From positions 78,534,777-78,598,776 of the forward strand of contig JAMXBB010000003.1 in the NCBI GenBank assembly GCA_024138015.1: a stretch of 64,000 nt of DNA, in the 5' to 3' direction. Of this stretch, positions 12,701 to 25,381 are shown piece by piece. The position numbers and the translations under genes were made by a program. Positions within the stretch are counted from its first letter, which is position 1; each line of letters begins with the position of its first letter. This DNA is from Lumnitzera littorea (lineage: Eukaryota > Streptophyta > Magnoliopsida > Myrtales > Combretaceae). The notes beneath the pieces are model-generated. The model ran no database searches, was not told where the DNA came from, and saw only the letters and a list, made by a program, of their open reading frames with translations.

Positions 12701-14830
12701 TGATGGAGTCGTAAGGAGGTTAGCTATTGCTAGTCGGCTTTGGCAAAAGGTCGGCCTATTGGAGCTCAGCTCGATTGATATCACCATTGCCTTTCTATAC
12801 TATGCGCAATTCAAATAGCTTCATCTAGAGTCTTAATCCTCTATACTCCCACTACATTCCCTATATCACGCCATAGGCTAGATATGAATTGCTCTTTAGT
12901 CTTGGCCTTAGTTTCTTCCACATCACACTTGATCATCAATAACTTAAATTCACTAACATATTTGTCCATGCTTCTACTACCTTGCTTAAGCTCTTGTAAG
13001 CGTTTAAAAGTGTCTTATTCGTAGTACTCCGAGACAAATCTACCTCTCATATGTTATTGCATCTCTACCTAAGTCCTCACCTTACATCAGCCATCTTATT
13101 GCCAAGCTATTTATAGTCCTTCCACCATATGATAACGTAGCTAGCAAATTCAAGGGTTGCCCGTTTGATCCTCACATCATCCTCATAATCATAGCACTTA
13201 AATATCTTTTGCACTTCTTCTTCCCAATCAAAATAATCACATCATCCTTATAATCATAGCCCGCTTGATATCTAGACTTTAACATCATTCATTCCTTGGT
13301 GAGGTTACATACCTATCTTCTTAAGCTCATAAAAATTATCATCCTCATCTTCCTCCTCTTCTACTTCTTCTTAGGTGACTTCATCTAATTTAAGCCTCCG
13401 TCAAGCTCTTTTATCGACTTTGTTACAATGAGCCATTGGAGCATCAATGATAACATTAGCTTAAGTGTTTGCTCTTTGCACCTTATGCCTATTTCTCCCA
13501 ACTTAGATTTGGATTCTCTCTATTTACCATTCCCTTCATTTATAAATCAATGGTTGAGATTCTCTAAATTTTTCAAATATCACTTAATGTGATCATATTC
13601 CTTATAATCTCAACTTTGATTACACGTAACATCTTAAGTGGGTAAATGGAGGAAACTTGAGAAACATAAATGGAAAGGATCCATGTCCCTCAACTTGGCC
13701 ATACTTAGCAATTTCTTCAATAGGATAAGACTCCACAAACCACTAAATAGTTACTACTAGTGATAGGAATTAGGCTACTAGGCCTTTGACCCGTAACTGA
13801 GTTCGAGGATTAGAGGGACTAGCAAGGCGAATTCTCCTACTCCAACCAGCTCTAGCCAACTCTTACAAAGGCCAAGTATCTCTTTGATGACCAACTTTGC
13901 ATGACGAGCCAAATGACTGCCCATCTCTCAAAGATTGTGTGCCAAAATATAAAATGCTGAGACAATAGCCAATCCTAACTCTCTCACTCACTCACGCCCG
14001 AGCTGACCACTTACTCGACCTTATTCTTGCCAAAAGGCTAAGAGAATGACACCAAACTAATCCTCAGCCACCCTTGCCCGAACAAGCAATCTACTCGTAC
14101 TTTTTTGTCTACATCCTCCAATAGCATCGCTAATGTATCTTTGCTACGTATATATGACCACATGTAAAATCTGCTACACCAATCATTACTTTTCTTGAAT
14201 ATTCATTTTTATCCTTTTGTATTCTTGTACATTACTTCTTTAAGGCAATACCCTTTTTTTCTTTTCCCTTTTAAGCAAATTACTCTAACTTATTAGATAT
14301 AAATACCCCCTTATATTTGTAGCCATAATCATTAAATTACCATTAATACACTTGACATTTCCCCCTCGTAAACACTACTTATTTACTTTCGTTTCACTCT
14401 TATCCTAACCTTTGAGTAAGGCTAAGTGGTGAGTAACCTCATCGGATTAATTTGGGCATCATATCAAGTAGTGCTATAAATCCTCGAAAGTACCATCGGT
14501 ACATCATATCCTTTGGAGCTGTTCATAGGTTTTTGCTTACTTTCATCAACTTTTTTGTTTCTTTTATATGTTTCCCACCACTCTTTTCAAGCTTTCACCA
14601 AGTTTGAACCCATTCAGTGATCGGCCTTATCTATTCTTACCTACGGTTTACATCAACTAGGTTGGCTACAATGGTGGTCAAATTTTGTATTTGCTCCTCC
14701 ATAGTCTACGGAGTCTGTTGATCATTACAAACATGGCCTAGTGTATCATTCTTGACATCACCTATTCTACCTTGCACTCTTGGGTTTGACACTAGGTAAA
14801 ACACAATAACCTGTAAGTACTGTAATTCGC
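9800..14830 (-). pseudogene. Decayed Ty3/gypsy gag-pol (minus strand)
   Basis: Reading the minus strand through many stops gives gypsy polyprotein parts in the order gag (about 14750-12750), retropepsin (about 12290-11900, with a recognisable LCDILPIYASHIFLG segment), reverse transcriptase (about 11450-11150, with FSKVDLKSGHY and the catalytic YFDDILVYS), RNase H (about 10850-10580, with VAYFSEKLNSTALNYSAYDKEF) and integrase (about 10250-9800, with SMDFMLGLPKT and FSKMSHFI). The integrase end is missing on the left, where other repeat DNA begins. All domains are broken by in-frame stops, so no product is expected. Gene order (integrase last) identifies Ty3/gypsy rather than copia. LTR remnants lie at 4628 and 15030. 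Confidence 0.85.
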
Positions 14831-14997
14831 TACTACTTAACCCATACTATAACAAACCTTACTATATTTATGAATGTAAGAATAGAGTATAATAGAGCAT
14901 GCAATGCTTGACAATACTACAACACCAATACGACACCTTAGTACAACTTAACATACAATACCTTCAACTTCAAGAATGCAGTACTCAAATGCTATCA

Positions 14998-15021
14998 ATT
15001 GGAACCTCGAGCTCGATACCA
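14998..15021 (-). other. Probable primer-binding site of the gypsy element
   Basis: Just inside the right LTR, the minus strand reads ATGGTATCGAGCTCGAGG. This resembles the plant initiator-Met tRNA primer site (TGGTATCAGAGC...) with a few changes. The position, a few bases from the LTR end, is right for minus-strand replication priming and supports the assignment of 15030 as the 5' LTR boundary. Confidence 0.55.
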
Positions 15022-15029
15022 TAATCATA

Positions 15030-15395
15030 TGGTGTACCTAAGAGCTAAGTTATCAGTAAGGCTTATCATTATGAGAATAAGTCCTTTGGGATATTGAAGA
15101 AATAATGAATGAAGTTAAAATAGGTAGTAGCTTCGTGAAGCAACTCCTCGGATGTGACTTACCAATGAACTCAACATGACTTAGTTACCTACTTGATATG
15201 ACTCACAAGTAGAAGACTAAGGTCTACTTGCCACTAATCCCCAACTACAAATGAAATTAGATAAGGGTATAGAAAACAACTTAGAGAAATGTCTCATAAG
15301 AAGCAAAATATTTAGATATGATTTAGTAGCTGATTTCGACTGTACAAGAGAAATGATTATTTACAATAAGTCCTTAAGGTAACATGGGGATGCAA
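15030..15395 (-). mobile_element. Right (5') LTR remnant of the minus-strand gypsy element
   Basis: Begins TGGTGTACCTAAGAGC and matches 4628-5020 in the same orientation over most of its length. The outer end could not be fixed: the two copies diverge after about 15395, and no clear matching target duplication was found. Confidence 0.72.
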
Positions 15396-18300
15396 GAAAT
15401 TACAAAATGGGAAATGTATGAATGTTAGTTCGTAGTACATACTTAAAAGGATAAAGAAGACGATCACACAAGAAGGAAATGTAGTACAACTATCATAAAA
15501 GATCAATATGTGTCATGGTGCTATTGATACTGTACTCTAGTAAGGAAAATCGCTAAAGCCATGTTGTTTTGGAGTTGTACTAGATTGGGAAGCTTAGACC
15601 TCAGTAAATGGATTAGATGACTTGGTTATTACATGGAGAGCTCGGATTTGGATCTCAGTTTCAAAAAGGTCGGCTAAAGTGGATGAAGCTTGAAGCTTAA
15701 CAATAAGTTCCACATCGGTTCGAATCAAAGTAAGTCGAATTAACTTTATAGTGAGTTAAGCCATGCACCACCCTAATACTAAGACTAGTCTTTAACCGAT
15801 TACAATGTTAACATGCTCTTGGTTAAGCCTTAGAGACCTTAAAGATGAGCTCAGGTGAGAGGTCTTAAGGTCAGCAGTCCATCACTACATAAATAGGCCT
15901 CAATGCCTACAATAGCTGTAGATCGAATCATTTAAGACCCTAACCTATAGATAACCTTTTTGTCTAATCCATGATTGCTTGCTTTGCATCATATATACCT
16001 TAGCGAAAAAACAATCACAATTAACATTTATCATGCATCAACATTATTATTAACTGTTTCAAGTCTGTGCTACAATAGTAAGCAATTTAAGCAAGGTAGA
16101 TACTTCACTTATCCAATCCATTGAAATTCTCTTCTTATCATAATTAAGCTAAAATTGAAGATAGTAAACTTAGAATTAACGTCTAAAGTTTAAAATCATC
16201 AAAATAACACTAAATTAAGATAAGGGTTCGATCACTTAATTGCAAAGGTTTAGTGACTCAACCTTAAGAATTCAATCGAATACTTAACTTTTAAGCATAA
16301 TTTAACTCCCATAAAAGGTTAGTCGATGAAGGCAAGTGGTAGTTGGTTTCCCCCTTATGGGCCTAGAAAAGTCCCATGATTTGACTTCTTGGGCTTATAA
16401 ATTGGCACTTAGCTTAGTGGCTATCTTTTAAATGAAACTTGTACAAGCAACACTAAATTGCATATATTTCAACTTAAACTTCACCAACTTCAAACATACA
16501 CTATCTATTCATGTTTCCTTAATTTTTGTTATTCGATTACTTTAGTAATCAGCAATAGCTCTCTTTTTTTTTTTTAGCTTTTGAACTCCGATCTAGATTG
16601 CAATCTTATCTTATACATTCCAACAAATGAAAAGTAGAATCAATACTAACATTCTTAAAGATTAATCTCCATACATGAGCATAATTCGGTTAATCCCTAT
16701 TGTAATTAATCTATATTTACACCTACTTGTGTAAGATTTGATTTAGTACTAGAAGCACTTAAGGAAAGGATTTTTCTTACCTTGAGTTGTATGGCTTTTG
16801 GGCATTTCTAAGAGAAAATCAAAGCTAGGTTCTAAGGCTAAGATTGGGAGAGAGTGTAATTACTTAATAAAATGTTGTCAGACTCAAATTGAGCTAGTCG
16901 ATTCAACTTAATCTACCTAGAATTGACCTTGAGAAGAAGCTAGTCCTTATTGTAAACCTTCTTTTCAATTGACCCAGATGGACCTACTCAAATTGACCAA
17001 TTTGATCATAGCCTAATCAAATCAACCAATTTAAGCAAGTCTAAATGTACACCTATATTGAATTTGCATAACCTAATCCACATTAAGGCTCAATCATAAT
17101 TCTATAAGAAATTTACATATACTAGGCCTTTTGGAGTAAAAGAGCATCCCTAAAAAAACAATGTGGGACTATGTTTATAGTAGTATATGTATAGTTAGAC
17201 CTAAGTAAAAGAGATATGGAGGATCGATCATATTACCTTCAATTTCACAAGCCTCTCCATCAACTATTTCATCGTCCTAATCTCTAATTTATATTCCCTA
17301 TACCTTCAATTATGTAAAACCCAAGAAAAATTAGAAGGAAAAATCATCATAAAGAGAAAGCAAAGGTGTAAATTGTCTCTTAGCCCTCACATTTATCTAA
17401 AACGCTATCTATTACATTAACCCCCTCTAAAACCCATTCATAACCATCCATCTAAATCTAAAAACCACAACTACAACTTCCCATTAAAACCTTAATCCTT
17501 ACACTCTAAACCCTCACAAATCCTCATTATTCTATATTTCCCCTCAATTACCATAAGCTTTCACCTTAACCACTTGAATTAATCATCAAGAATACCTCCC
17601 TTAATGAAGATAAGGTAAGGATTTGAAGGAGAAGCTCATCTTAAATTTGTTTTTGGTGGAGTACCTTCATTTTATTAAGGTTTTTCTTAAGTTTTATTGG
17701 GATACGAATCTAAAACTTCCATGTTTGTAGATCCTTAGCTTGGGTAAAGTTTCCCCTTCTAATTCCAAGAGCTCTTTTACCTATTCAAGTCAATATTCTT
17801 CCTCTTTCTCTTAATTATATAGTTTTGAATAGATTTTCTCAAAGTTGAGCTAAAGTTTTGAAGTTTTAAGCTAAGTTGTAACTTGTTGGGGTTGAGTATT
17901 CAAAGGTTAAAGTAGTCTAGATTGTGGCTAAATTTAAGTTAAAAGAAACTAAGGTTTAAGTAGAAGAAATTGGAGTAAAATTGAGTTAGTCGTAGCCTCT
18001 TATTGCATGGCATTTGAACGCCATAGGGGACACCATCCAGATGCCATCTATCATTTGTGGATGGAAGCTCATTCTACCTTAGCATCCACATGCTAGTTCT
18101 TTCCCCATCCAAACACCTTTCTCTGATCATCACCCAAACTTACGTTCCTTTGGCCCTTTTCATTCCTTCTCCTTGGTTTGAGGGTTTATTCATCTTGTCT
18201 TATCAAGAGCATAATCTTTTCTTAGTCATAAAAACCTTTAGAAGCCTAGATTGGTTAAGGTCTTTAGATGCTTTTAGGTAATGCCAAGCCAAGAGAGTTG

Positions 18301-20000
18301 AGAATCTCACTTAGAAGCTTGTTTCCCTTGAGTTCCTTTAAGTCATGTCCTTCACCCAGAGTTTCACCTAACCTTCCTTTCTTAAAGATCCAACCTTTGC
18401 TTAGTCTTCTCAAGATCTCCAAGTGTTCAATACAATAGGACTTTTAGGATGTAAGTTAAGAGGAACAAGATAAGTAAGGATAAGGTTTCTTAGAAGCTTG
18501 ATTTTGATTGAATTGAGAAGTAAACTAAGATGAACTTGTTATTCTATTGATCAAATTCTTGTATTTAGGTTCTTTAATTCACTTAATTCAGGACTTATAA
18601 TTGGTTTGGTTCAACTTTCTAAGTCTGTAATGCATGTTTAATGCCTATGCTTATTAGCCTAAGATTACATCAAACTAACTCATATACAACTTAAAAACTT
18701 ATTTTGTTTATTGTGCTTTCCCGTGTCCTTAGGTATAAGGGGCAATGCTAATCTCATGTGAGGTTTCCCCAATCGACTTACATGTTGAGACGATGCATCT
18801 AGATCTAGGCATCTCATGGTTCCAACACATAGGTGTTGTGGTCATAGTCAAACGACACCATAATATGTATATAGCAAATTAAAACACTGTAATATATATA
18901 TATGAGAGATCATGTTTTGGTGGGGTCTTAAGCACCCCTTTACTATTTGTTGGCTAAAAAACAAATGATAACCCATTGATTATTTATTTTGCATTTTATA
19001 CATGTGCTATGTATGGTTTAGCATCTATGTATGTTTGTATACTATGTGTCGGGATTCTTTTTCTTTTTTAGGCATAGATACTGTGGATTATGTCATTTAT
19101 AAGGAGCCTTTTGTGGATGAGTTCTAAGAGGAGGATGGGATGGACTACTTGTATTTTTATGATGACTAGAGTTGATGGGATTCTACAGTTAGCTCAAGGG
19201 TTGATGAATTGTCTTGGAGATACTAAAGTTATTTTAGGGACCTTTAGTTGAGTAGGATGTCAACCTACGAGTCATTGAGATTTCTGTTATTCTCTTGGAA
19301 GATAGACTCCTTTTGATTGTTATGTTTGGTTGGGTGTGTTTTTAGAAGCAAGGACTCCTTGATGATACTCAATTTTTTAATCTCTTGTTCATGAGCGAGT
19401 TTGACTCTTATATTATATCGATACTTCACTATATTCTAAGTTTATGATGATGTTGAGTGAATGGGTGTTCCTATTCCTTTTAAGATGTTGAGAATAATAT
19501 AGTTTACGTTTTAAAATAGGTTTCTATGGTTATTTTGTAGATTTTAAAACTTTAGTGTGTTCCTAACTAAAAGGAAACATCATAAGTTATGATGCCCACT
19601 ACGATTGTAAAGCATTATAAGTTATATTATTATAGTATATTGATTTTATTACTTAATTATGTACTAATACTATCACTTGTCATTTGACTACTATATAAGA
19701 TGTCTCACTTTCTCTAAAAGATAGCAATTTTCCACCTCAAAAAGATATTGAAGCTTCAAAAAATTATGTGGTTACTATATTATTTGCTCTAATCTCGATT
19801 GTCCATTGCATTTACTGAATGAATTTCATTGATACATAAAGTTACTAGTTATAGTTGGTTGTTGGGATAATAGTTGCTTAAGAAGAGGGTAGATGTAAGA
19901 TTAGGAATAGACCATAAAAGCATATAAGTATATTGTGTTGAGTATAAAGATTGGTTTTTTTTAATCAAATGGATGCAAAGAGTGAAATGGATATGAGTCC
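15396..20000. other. Gene-free repeat-derived stretch
   Basis: No protein motif was found on either strand. There are LTR-like elements of style, for example ACATAAATAGGC (about 15890) as a possible LTR TATA box, and a region at about 18700-19330 reminiscent of the 3' half of a chromovirus-type LTR. I found no paired copy or target duplication that would define an element. The plus-strand frame at 18057-18281 has no recognisable homology. Confidence 0.4.
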
Positions 20001-23000
20001 AATAAGGTTCCCTCTCAAGAAAATTGGTGGTCATGGTTCATATGAATATTGCAATGGTTGTTGAATCTTCTAAAAAATAAAAACCAATTCGTGCTTTTAA
20101 TTTCATATCATTAATTATTTCGTGTACTATAATTCTTCTCAATTTTAAAATATGGATGAGGACTCCAAGATATCAAAAAGAGATAAGTAACTTTCCCCTT
20201 ATGAGTTATAATTTTTTTTTTTACCCAATTCTACTCCTTAATCCTCTCACATGTCCAAGACAACCATTCGGTTCAACTTTAACAATATTGACTTCATATA
20301 ACAAAGTACAACTAGAAATCATTCAATAAATATTATCAATGTTGCATGTTTTAATAGTAATTTCATTTATAGGTTCCTGTTGAATGATATTACTTATTAA
20401 ATATGGTTAATAAGAAATATGCAAATTTAAAACATTAGCTAAGTACAAATTTAGTCACTAAGGTTTGGTTGCTTTTTCATTTAAGACTTATCATTGTATT
20501 TTTTTTTAATACTTACTTAAATATAATTAATTAAATGTCATTTAAGAATTAAGACATCATTTTATTTTTAATATTTACCTAAATATATTTAGCTACTAAT
20601 GTTTGGTGCCACTACTCTCACCACCTCTTGCCCTTCTTATTACTAATGCCTTCCTCACCACCATCACTTCTTCATTAAGGCCGTGTCTCCTTATCATCTT
20701 TTATTCACAATCTACATTTTATCGTTACTATTGTTGGGTTTGCTTATTTTTCTTTTATGTGGGTATATTTCTCAATTAGTGCATTGGCTTTCATTCTCAT
20801 TTGGAGAGTTTTCTTTATAAAACTAAATGTTTCAATCTTAGTTGCGATTTGTGAAAGAAATGTGTCCATTATGGATTAGTTTTCTAGAGCCCCATCTTTT
20901 GATTTTATTGTTGGTTATTCATTCTATGAAGTTTTTCCTATGTGAATGAAGTTGTTCTTCTTCCAAAATTAAAAAAAAAAAAAAAAAAAGCATAGCAAAA
21001 AATATGAAAAAAGCAAAGGACAATGAGGAAGATGAAGTATGACGCTCCTTGTTGAAATCTTCTCTTGTATTTATATGAATTAAAATGATTATGAGTTTTG
21101 TCTATGATTGATTCATGTTCAAATCTTTTTTCTTGATTTTTTATGTTCTATTCTTTATTATATTATTTAGTTAAATTTATTCAATTTTATTATCTTATTA
21201 GATTAGCTTTCATCAATCAATTAAGAGTTGGCAAGTGTCAACTTTTGATGAGACTTTTGTAGGTAAATGGGACCACATGTTTTATCTTGAGAATTGGTAT
21301 TCTTAAGGAATTAAATAAAGAAGCAACAACAATTATTTGATTTATTGCACTTAAAATGACTTTATAGATTCTGAGTATCTTAAAAAATATTGATTAGTTT
21401 TTTCTCTAGTCCATGACTTGGTTGTTAAGTTAAGTTCTCATGAATAGAAATGAAAATATAGGGAAAAGAAATAAAATGTTTATAATGTAAATAAAAAAGT
21501 AATAATAAGTTGAAGATTAAATTTATACTTTTCCTTTTACCTTTTCAAACTATATCTTATAATATTTAATAAATAACATCTTGTATTGGAAATATCCTTT
21601 AAAATATACATATGATAGAAGGATAATACAAGCATAATACGGAAATAGCTATCACTAAGGCTGGCAATATGGGATCCAGATATAATACAACATAATTTAA
21701 ATGAGTTAGTATACGAAAAAATTTGATAAGAGATACAAATATATCAGACCCATTTAGACATGGTTAAATTCATGTCTAGGTTCGGGTCCAAACATCAGAC
21801 CTATTTAAATAAATAGGTCTGATAAGAAGATACAAGTTTGACTCGTGAATACATTGTATTTAACTTTTAACTTATTTTTCATTAAATGAGAGTCCAAGAG
21901 AAATAATGAAATACCACACTAAAAGATTAAAAAATAAATAGGAAGTCTTTTATTTTTTTTCAACTTAGACAAACCTAAGGTTTTGACTTTTATTATTCTT
22001 ATTTCTAGCCGCTCTTCATTGCAACTTCTTTTTTGCCTCTTCATCTCAACTTTTCAATTTTAGTTAGCAGAATAAGGAGATCCTCTTCGTTAACTTAAAA
22101 TGTAAGTCTTTGGACTTTTGGATTGAATTTTTTTTTTCTTTTCCTTTAACTTTTGTTTTGTCTCTTCTTCCTTTAATATTCTTTTATAATGAGAATGCAA
22201 ATTATCTATTTGAGGTTGGGACCTTCATGACAAATCACCTTAATAGGCATTCCTACAAGAAGTGTGGGTTAATTTACGTTTATCATAGGGTTAGTAGCCA
22301 TTAGAATTTTTATGATGTATTGGATTTTTATTATAAAGTTTTGTTTTGATTTAAAATACTTTCATAATCAACACGTTCAATTAATAAAAAAAACCAAGCA
22401 AAACAAAAACCCTTTTTAGCGTTGCCATCCTCCACTAGAAATGAAACAACATTAGGATTGTTTATTTTGTAGGAACATTACAAATACCAAGATGAAACAA
22501 AGTAGTACTTTTCAAATTTTTTTAAGAAATTACACTTATCTCAACTTAAATTATTAAATTACTGATGTGGGATCCATATAAATGAACGTCTAAAGTTAAA
22601 AAGATATAGATAAAATGTCAAGATCAAAGTTAAAAAAAAAAAAGAAGAATCACACGTTTTTAAGATCTAAATTTAACCTTATTTAAGTTCAAATTCATAA
22701 ATTAGATTATATATTAGTTAATCTATCCATATTGAAATAGGAATGGTGAAAAAAAAAATAGTTGGTAAATCATATGAAAGAGGAAAATAAGTATAATTGT
22801 TTAAAACATATATAGATAATGCTTATACTATTGTCATCTTGCCTATTAATATTAATAGAAAAGATATTTAATTGATTTTTAACTTTTTAAGAGTCTAATT
22901 GGTTAATTTTTCAACTATTATTTAATTTGTTTGCATCATGATATTATTGGGTTTCGTTATACAATTCATAAAAAAATTTTTGTTATAAGAGAAAAAAAAC

Positions 23001-24262
23001 TACATTAAATATAACAAAACTTAAATATAAATGCAATAATAATAGACATAAGTTTGCTTTCATAATTGGTTCAAATTTCATTGAATACATTCATTTTTCT
23101 TTAGCTTTAGATAATTAATGTCAAAAAATACATACACTCCATAATTCAATTTTGATAGTGAATGTTAGAAAATACGTACATTCCATAAAAATCTTTTGTA
23201 TGTTTTTTAAATTTATATAATTATTTTAATCAAAATTATAGAAATATACATATAAGTTTAGTATAAAATTAAGAAAAATACATAAAGGTTAATCATTAAA
23301 AAGGTAAAGAATAACTTTTTTTCAATTTATTTATAAATTTTTAAGTAATATACAGTCTAACCCAAACACAAGATACATTTATTAACAGATTATATTATGG
23401 ATTTAAGTTTTTTTTATATAATTCATAAATGGATCATCTTACAGATTAAGATTTTTTAAATACGAACTCACTTAGATATGAACACGATATGATAATATAA
23501 ATTGTAAATCTTAACCATCACTTTCAACGATAGCCTCACATGACATCATGCTACTGAAATTAAGTATTTGAAAAATATAAAAATACTCCATCCATTGGTC
23601 GGATCACAGACTCCGTCGCTGTCAGGACCCTACCGAATTTGACTGGGTTCAACATTCCAATGCAACCACCAAAGAGGATCTCACAGAACGGTCAATGCCG
23701 CTCTTTGTTCACTTCACGATAACCGTGCGCCCACTTCACATAAAATAAACACCAGGTTCCGTGGAAAAAAAAAAAGAAAAAGAAAGAAAGAGAGAATGAA
23801 ACGGTAGGAAAATCGCCAAAATGAAAGCAATAACATATTGAAAGATTATATAATTATATATATTTATAGAAATAGAGGAGACTTTGTACAAATTCATTCT
23901 CAACACAAATAATAATTATGTAAAAAAAAAATTGGTTAATTAGGTTCTAAATTCTCTTCGAAGTCCCAAATCCAAAAGTCAAGGCCATCCTCGGATTGTT
24001 AGTTTAAAAGGGAAAAGAAAGGGGAAAAAAGAAGTTTTGATCTAAGAGAATTAATGGCTATCAACAACAAAGTATTTTATAATTTTTTAAGAAAACAAAT
24101 AAAAATTGCACTGAACTAACTTAAAATAATTTGAGACAAATATCAAACACCAAACCTCAAAAAGAGATTAAGTGATGTGGCCTAATCGAATTATTTTATC
24201 ATGCATTTTATTTATCCTTTTGATATAGACAATAGTATCAATAGCATAAGAAAAGAAAGTGT

Positions 24263-24293
<31 letters not shown>

Positions 24294-24868
24294 ATATGTT
24301 ATATTAGCTAATAGCATTAATAAGCCTTTTTACATTATTGTTTGATTGTAGCTTCAAGTTTGACCAGGTAGATACTTAATTCATGATACAGTCCAATTAA
24401 TATCCATGTATGGAATTTATTAAAAGAATATTAGTTTATGGAAAGTTTTACGAGTATCCTAATTATAACGAAAATAAATGCGCATTGCTCCAACAATTCA
24501 ACAAAATAGTTTTTCTTCAAAAAATCATAGTAAATAGATTTCGGTTTTTTAAAGTAGAAGGAAGATAGTTCTTTGCTTTTCCTTTTTTCTTTTCCTAAAA
24601 AGGGGGTCATTATCTATTTAAACTATAACAACCTTTAAGTAAAAATCAATTCAAACTGCACCACAAGATGGTCCAGAATCGAAGTTGAAATGTAGTATTA
24701 TCATTCACATTGTGGAAGCATGGCGCGCATGTTACTAAAACCAAACATCCTTGGAGAATTGAGAGGAAAAAAAGTAATGGAGAGTACGAGATAATAATCC
24801 GTATGTGTGTATCTCTGCAAAAGCAAATATTAAAATAAGGAAAAGAAATTAAGAAAAAGAAGCTAACT
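20001..24868. other. AT-rich intergenic DNA upstream of host gene 1
   Basis: Strongly AT-rich with poly-A/T runs (A19 at 20971-20989) and a TA microsatellite at about 24264-24290. Short fragments at about 21660-21860 and 23340-23520 resemble nonautonomous DNA-transposon sequence but could not be bounded. A less AT-rich island at 23590-23765 is listed separately. No gene was recognised; short frames such as 22110-22304 are F/L-rich translations of T-runs. Confidence 0.5.
23590..23765. other. GC-elevated island in AT-rich intergenic DNA
   Basis: About 175 bp of balanced composition with several CpGs (TCGGATCACAGACTCCGTCG, CGTGCGCCCAC) surrounded by very AT-rich DNA, 1.3 kb before the transcribed leader of host gene 1. 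No frame with a recognisable motif was seen. It could be a distal regulatory element or a relic of low-copy DNA. Confidence 0.35.
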
Positions 24869-25092
24869 TTCTCCTTTCTTATTCAATATTCTCTTCTCTT
24901 TCTCTTTTCCATCTCTTTTTACACCGTCCCATTTCCTTTCTCTCTCTCTCAATCACATCCCTTAGCAAACCAACCAGCTATCTACATAGACATAGCTGTT
25001 GCTGATTGATTTTCATAAAAAAGCAGAAGATTCCATCACTTTTCCCATTTCAATCTTCATGATTTTGGTGCTCTGATCTCTCTCCCAACTAC
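24869..25092 (+). promoter_or_regulatory. Pyrimidine-rich leader (5' UTR) of host gene 1
   Basis: A CT-rich tract (TTCTCTTCTCTTTCTCTTTT and CTCTCTCTCTC, about 24884-24950) precedes the first splice donor. Pyrimidine patches of this kind are common at plant transcription starts and in 5' leaders. No convincing TATA box was seen upstream, so the exact start is not known. Confidence 0.5.
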
Positions 25093-25350
25093 GTAAGCTT
25101 TCTAAATTTCCAATCATTTTTTCCCCCCTTCCTTCTTTATGTGAATTTTGAACTCAAATTTATCGTTACCCACTTCGCATTTTTAGCTTCTAGATGTTGA
25201 AGTTTGAAAATTTCTGTCTGGGTGATCATTTGTTTTTTCCTCTTTAGACCTTGGATGTTAATGTTTGAATCTTCCTTTCTGGGTGTTTGTTATTTATGGG
25301 AAAAATAATTTGACATGGATCTAAGGTGAATTTTGTTTGTTTTTGAGCAG
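25093..25350 (+). other. Likely 5'-UTR intron of host gene 1
   Basis: Donor ACTAC|GTAAGC at 25093 and acceptor TTTTTGAGCAG at 25350 bound a 258-bp T-rich segment, 31 bp before the start codon. The composition and both splice sites fit a plant leader intron, which often enhances expression. Inferred from sequence only. Confidence 0.65.
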
Positions 25351-25381
25351 ATAAGCTTTAAGAGGTGGTAGAGAGACAAAA

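Noticed and set aside
21660..23520. Possible nonautonomous DNA transposon with ends at about 21660 and 23520
   Set aside because: The two ends look loosely alike when inverted, but I could not find convincing terminal repeats or a target duplication.
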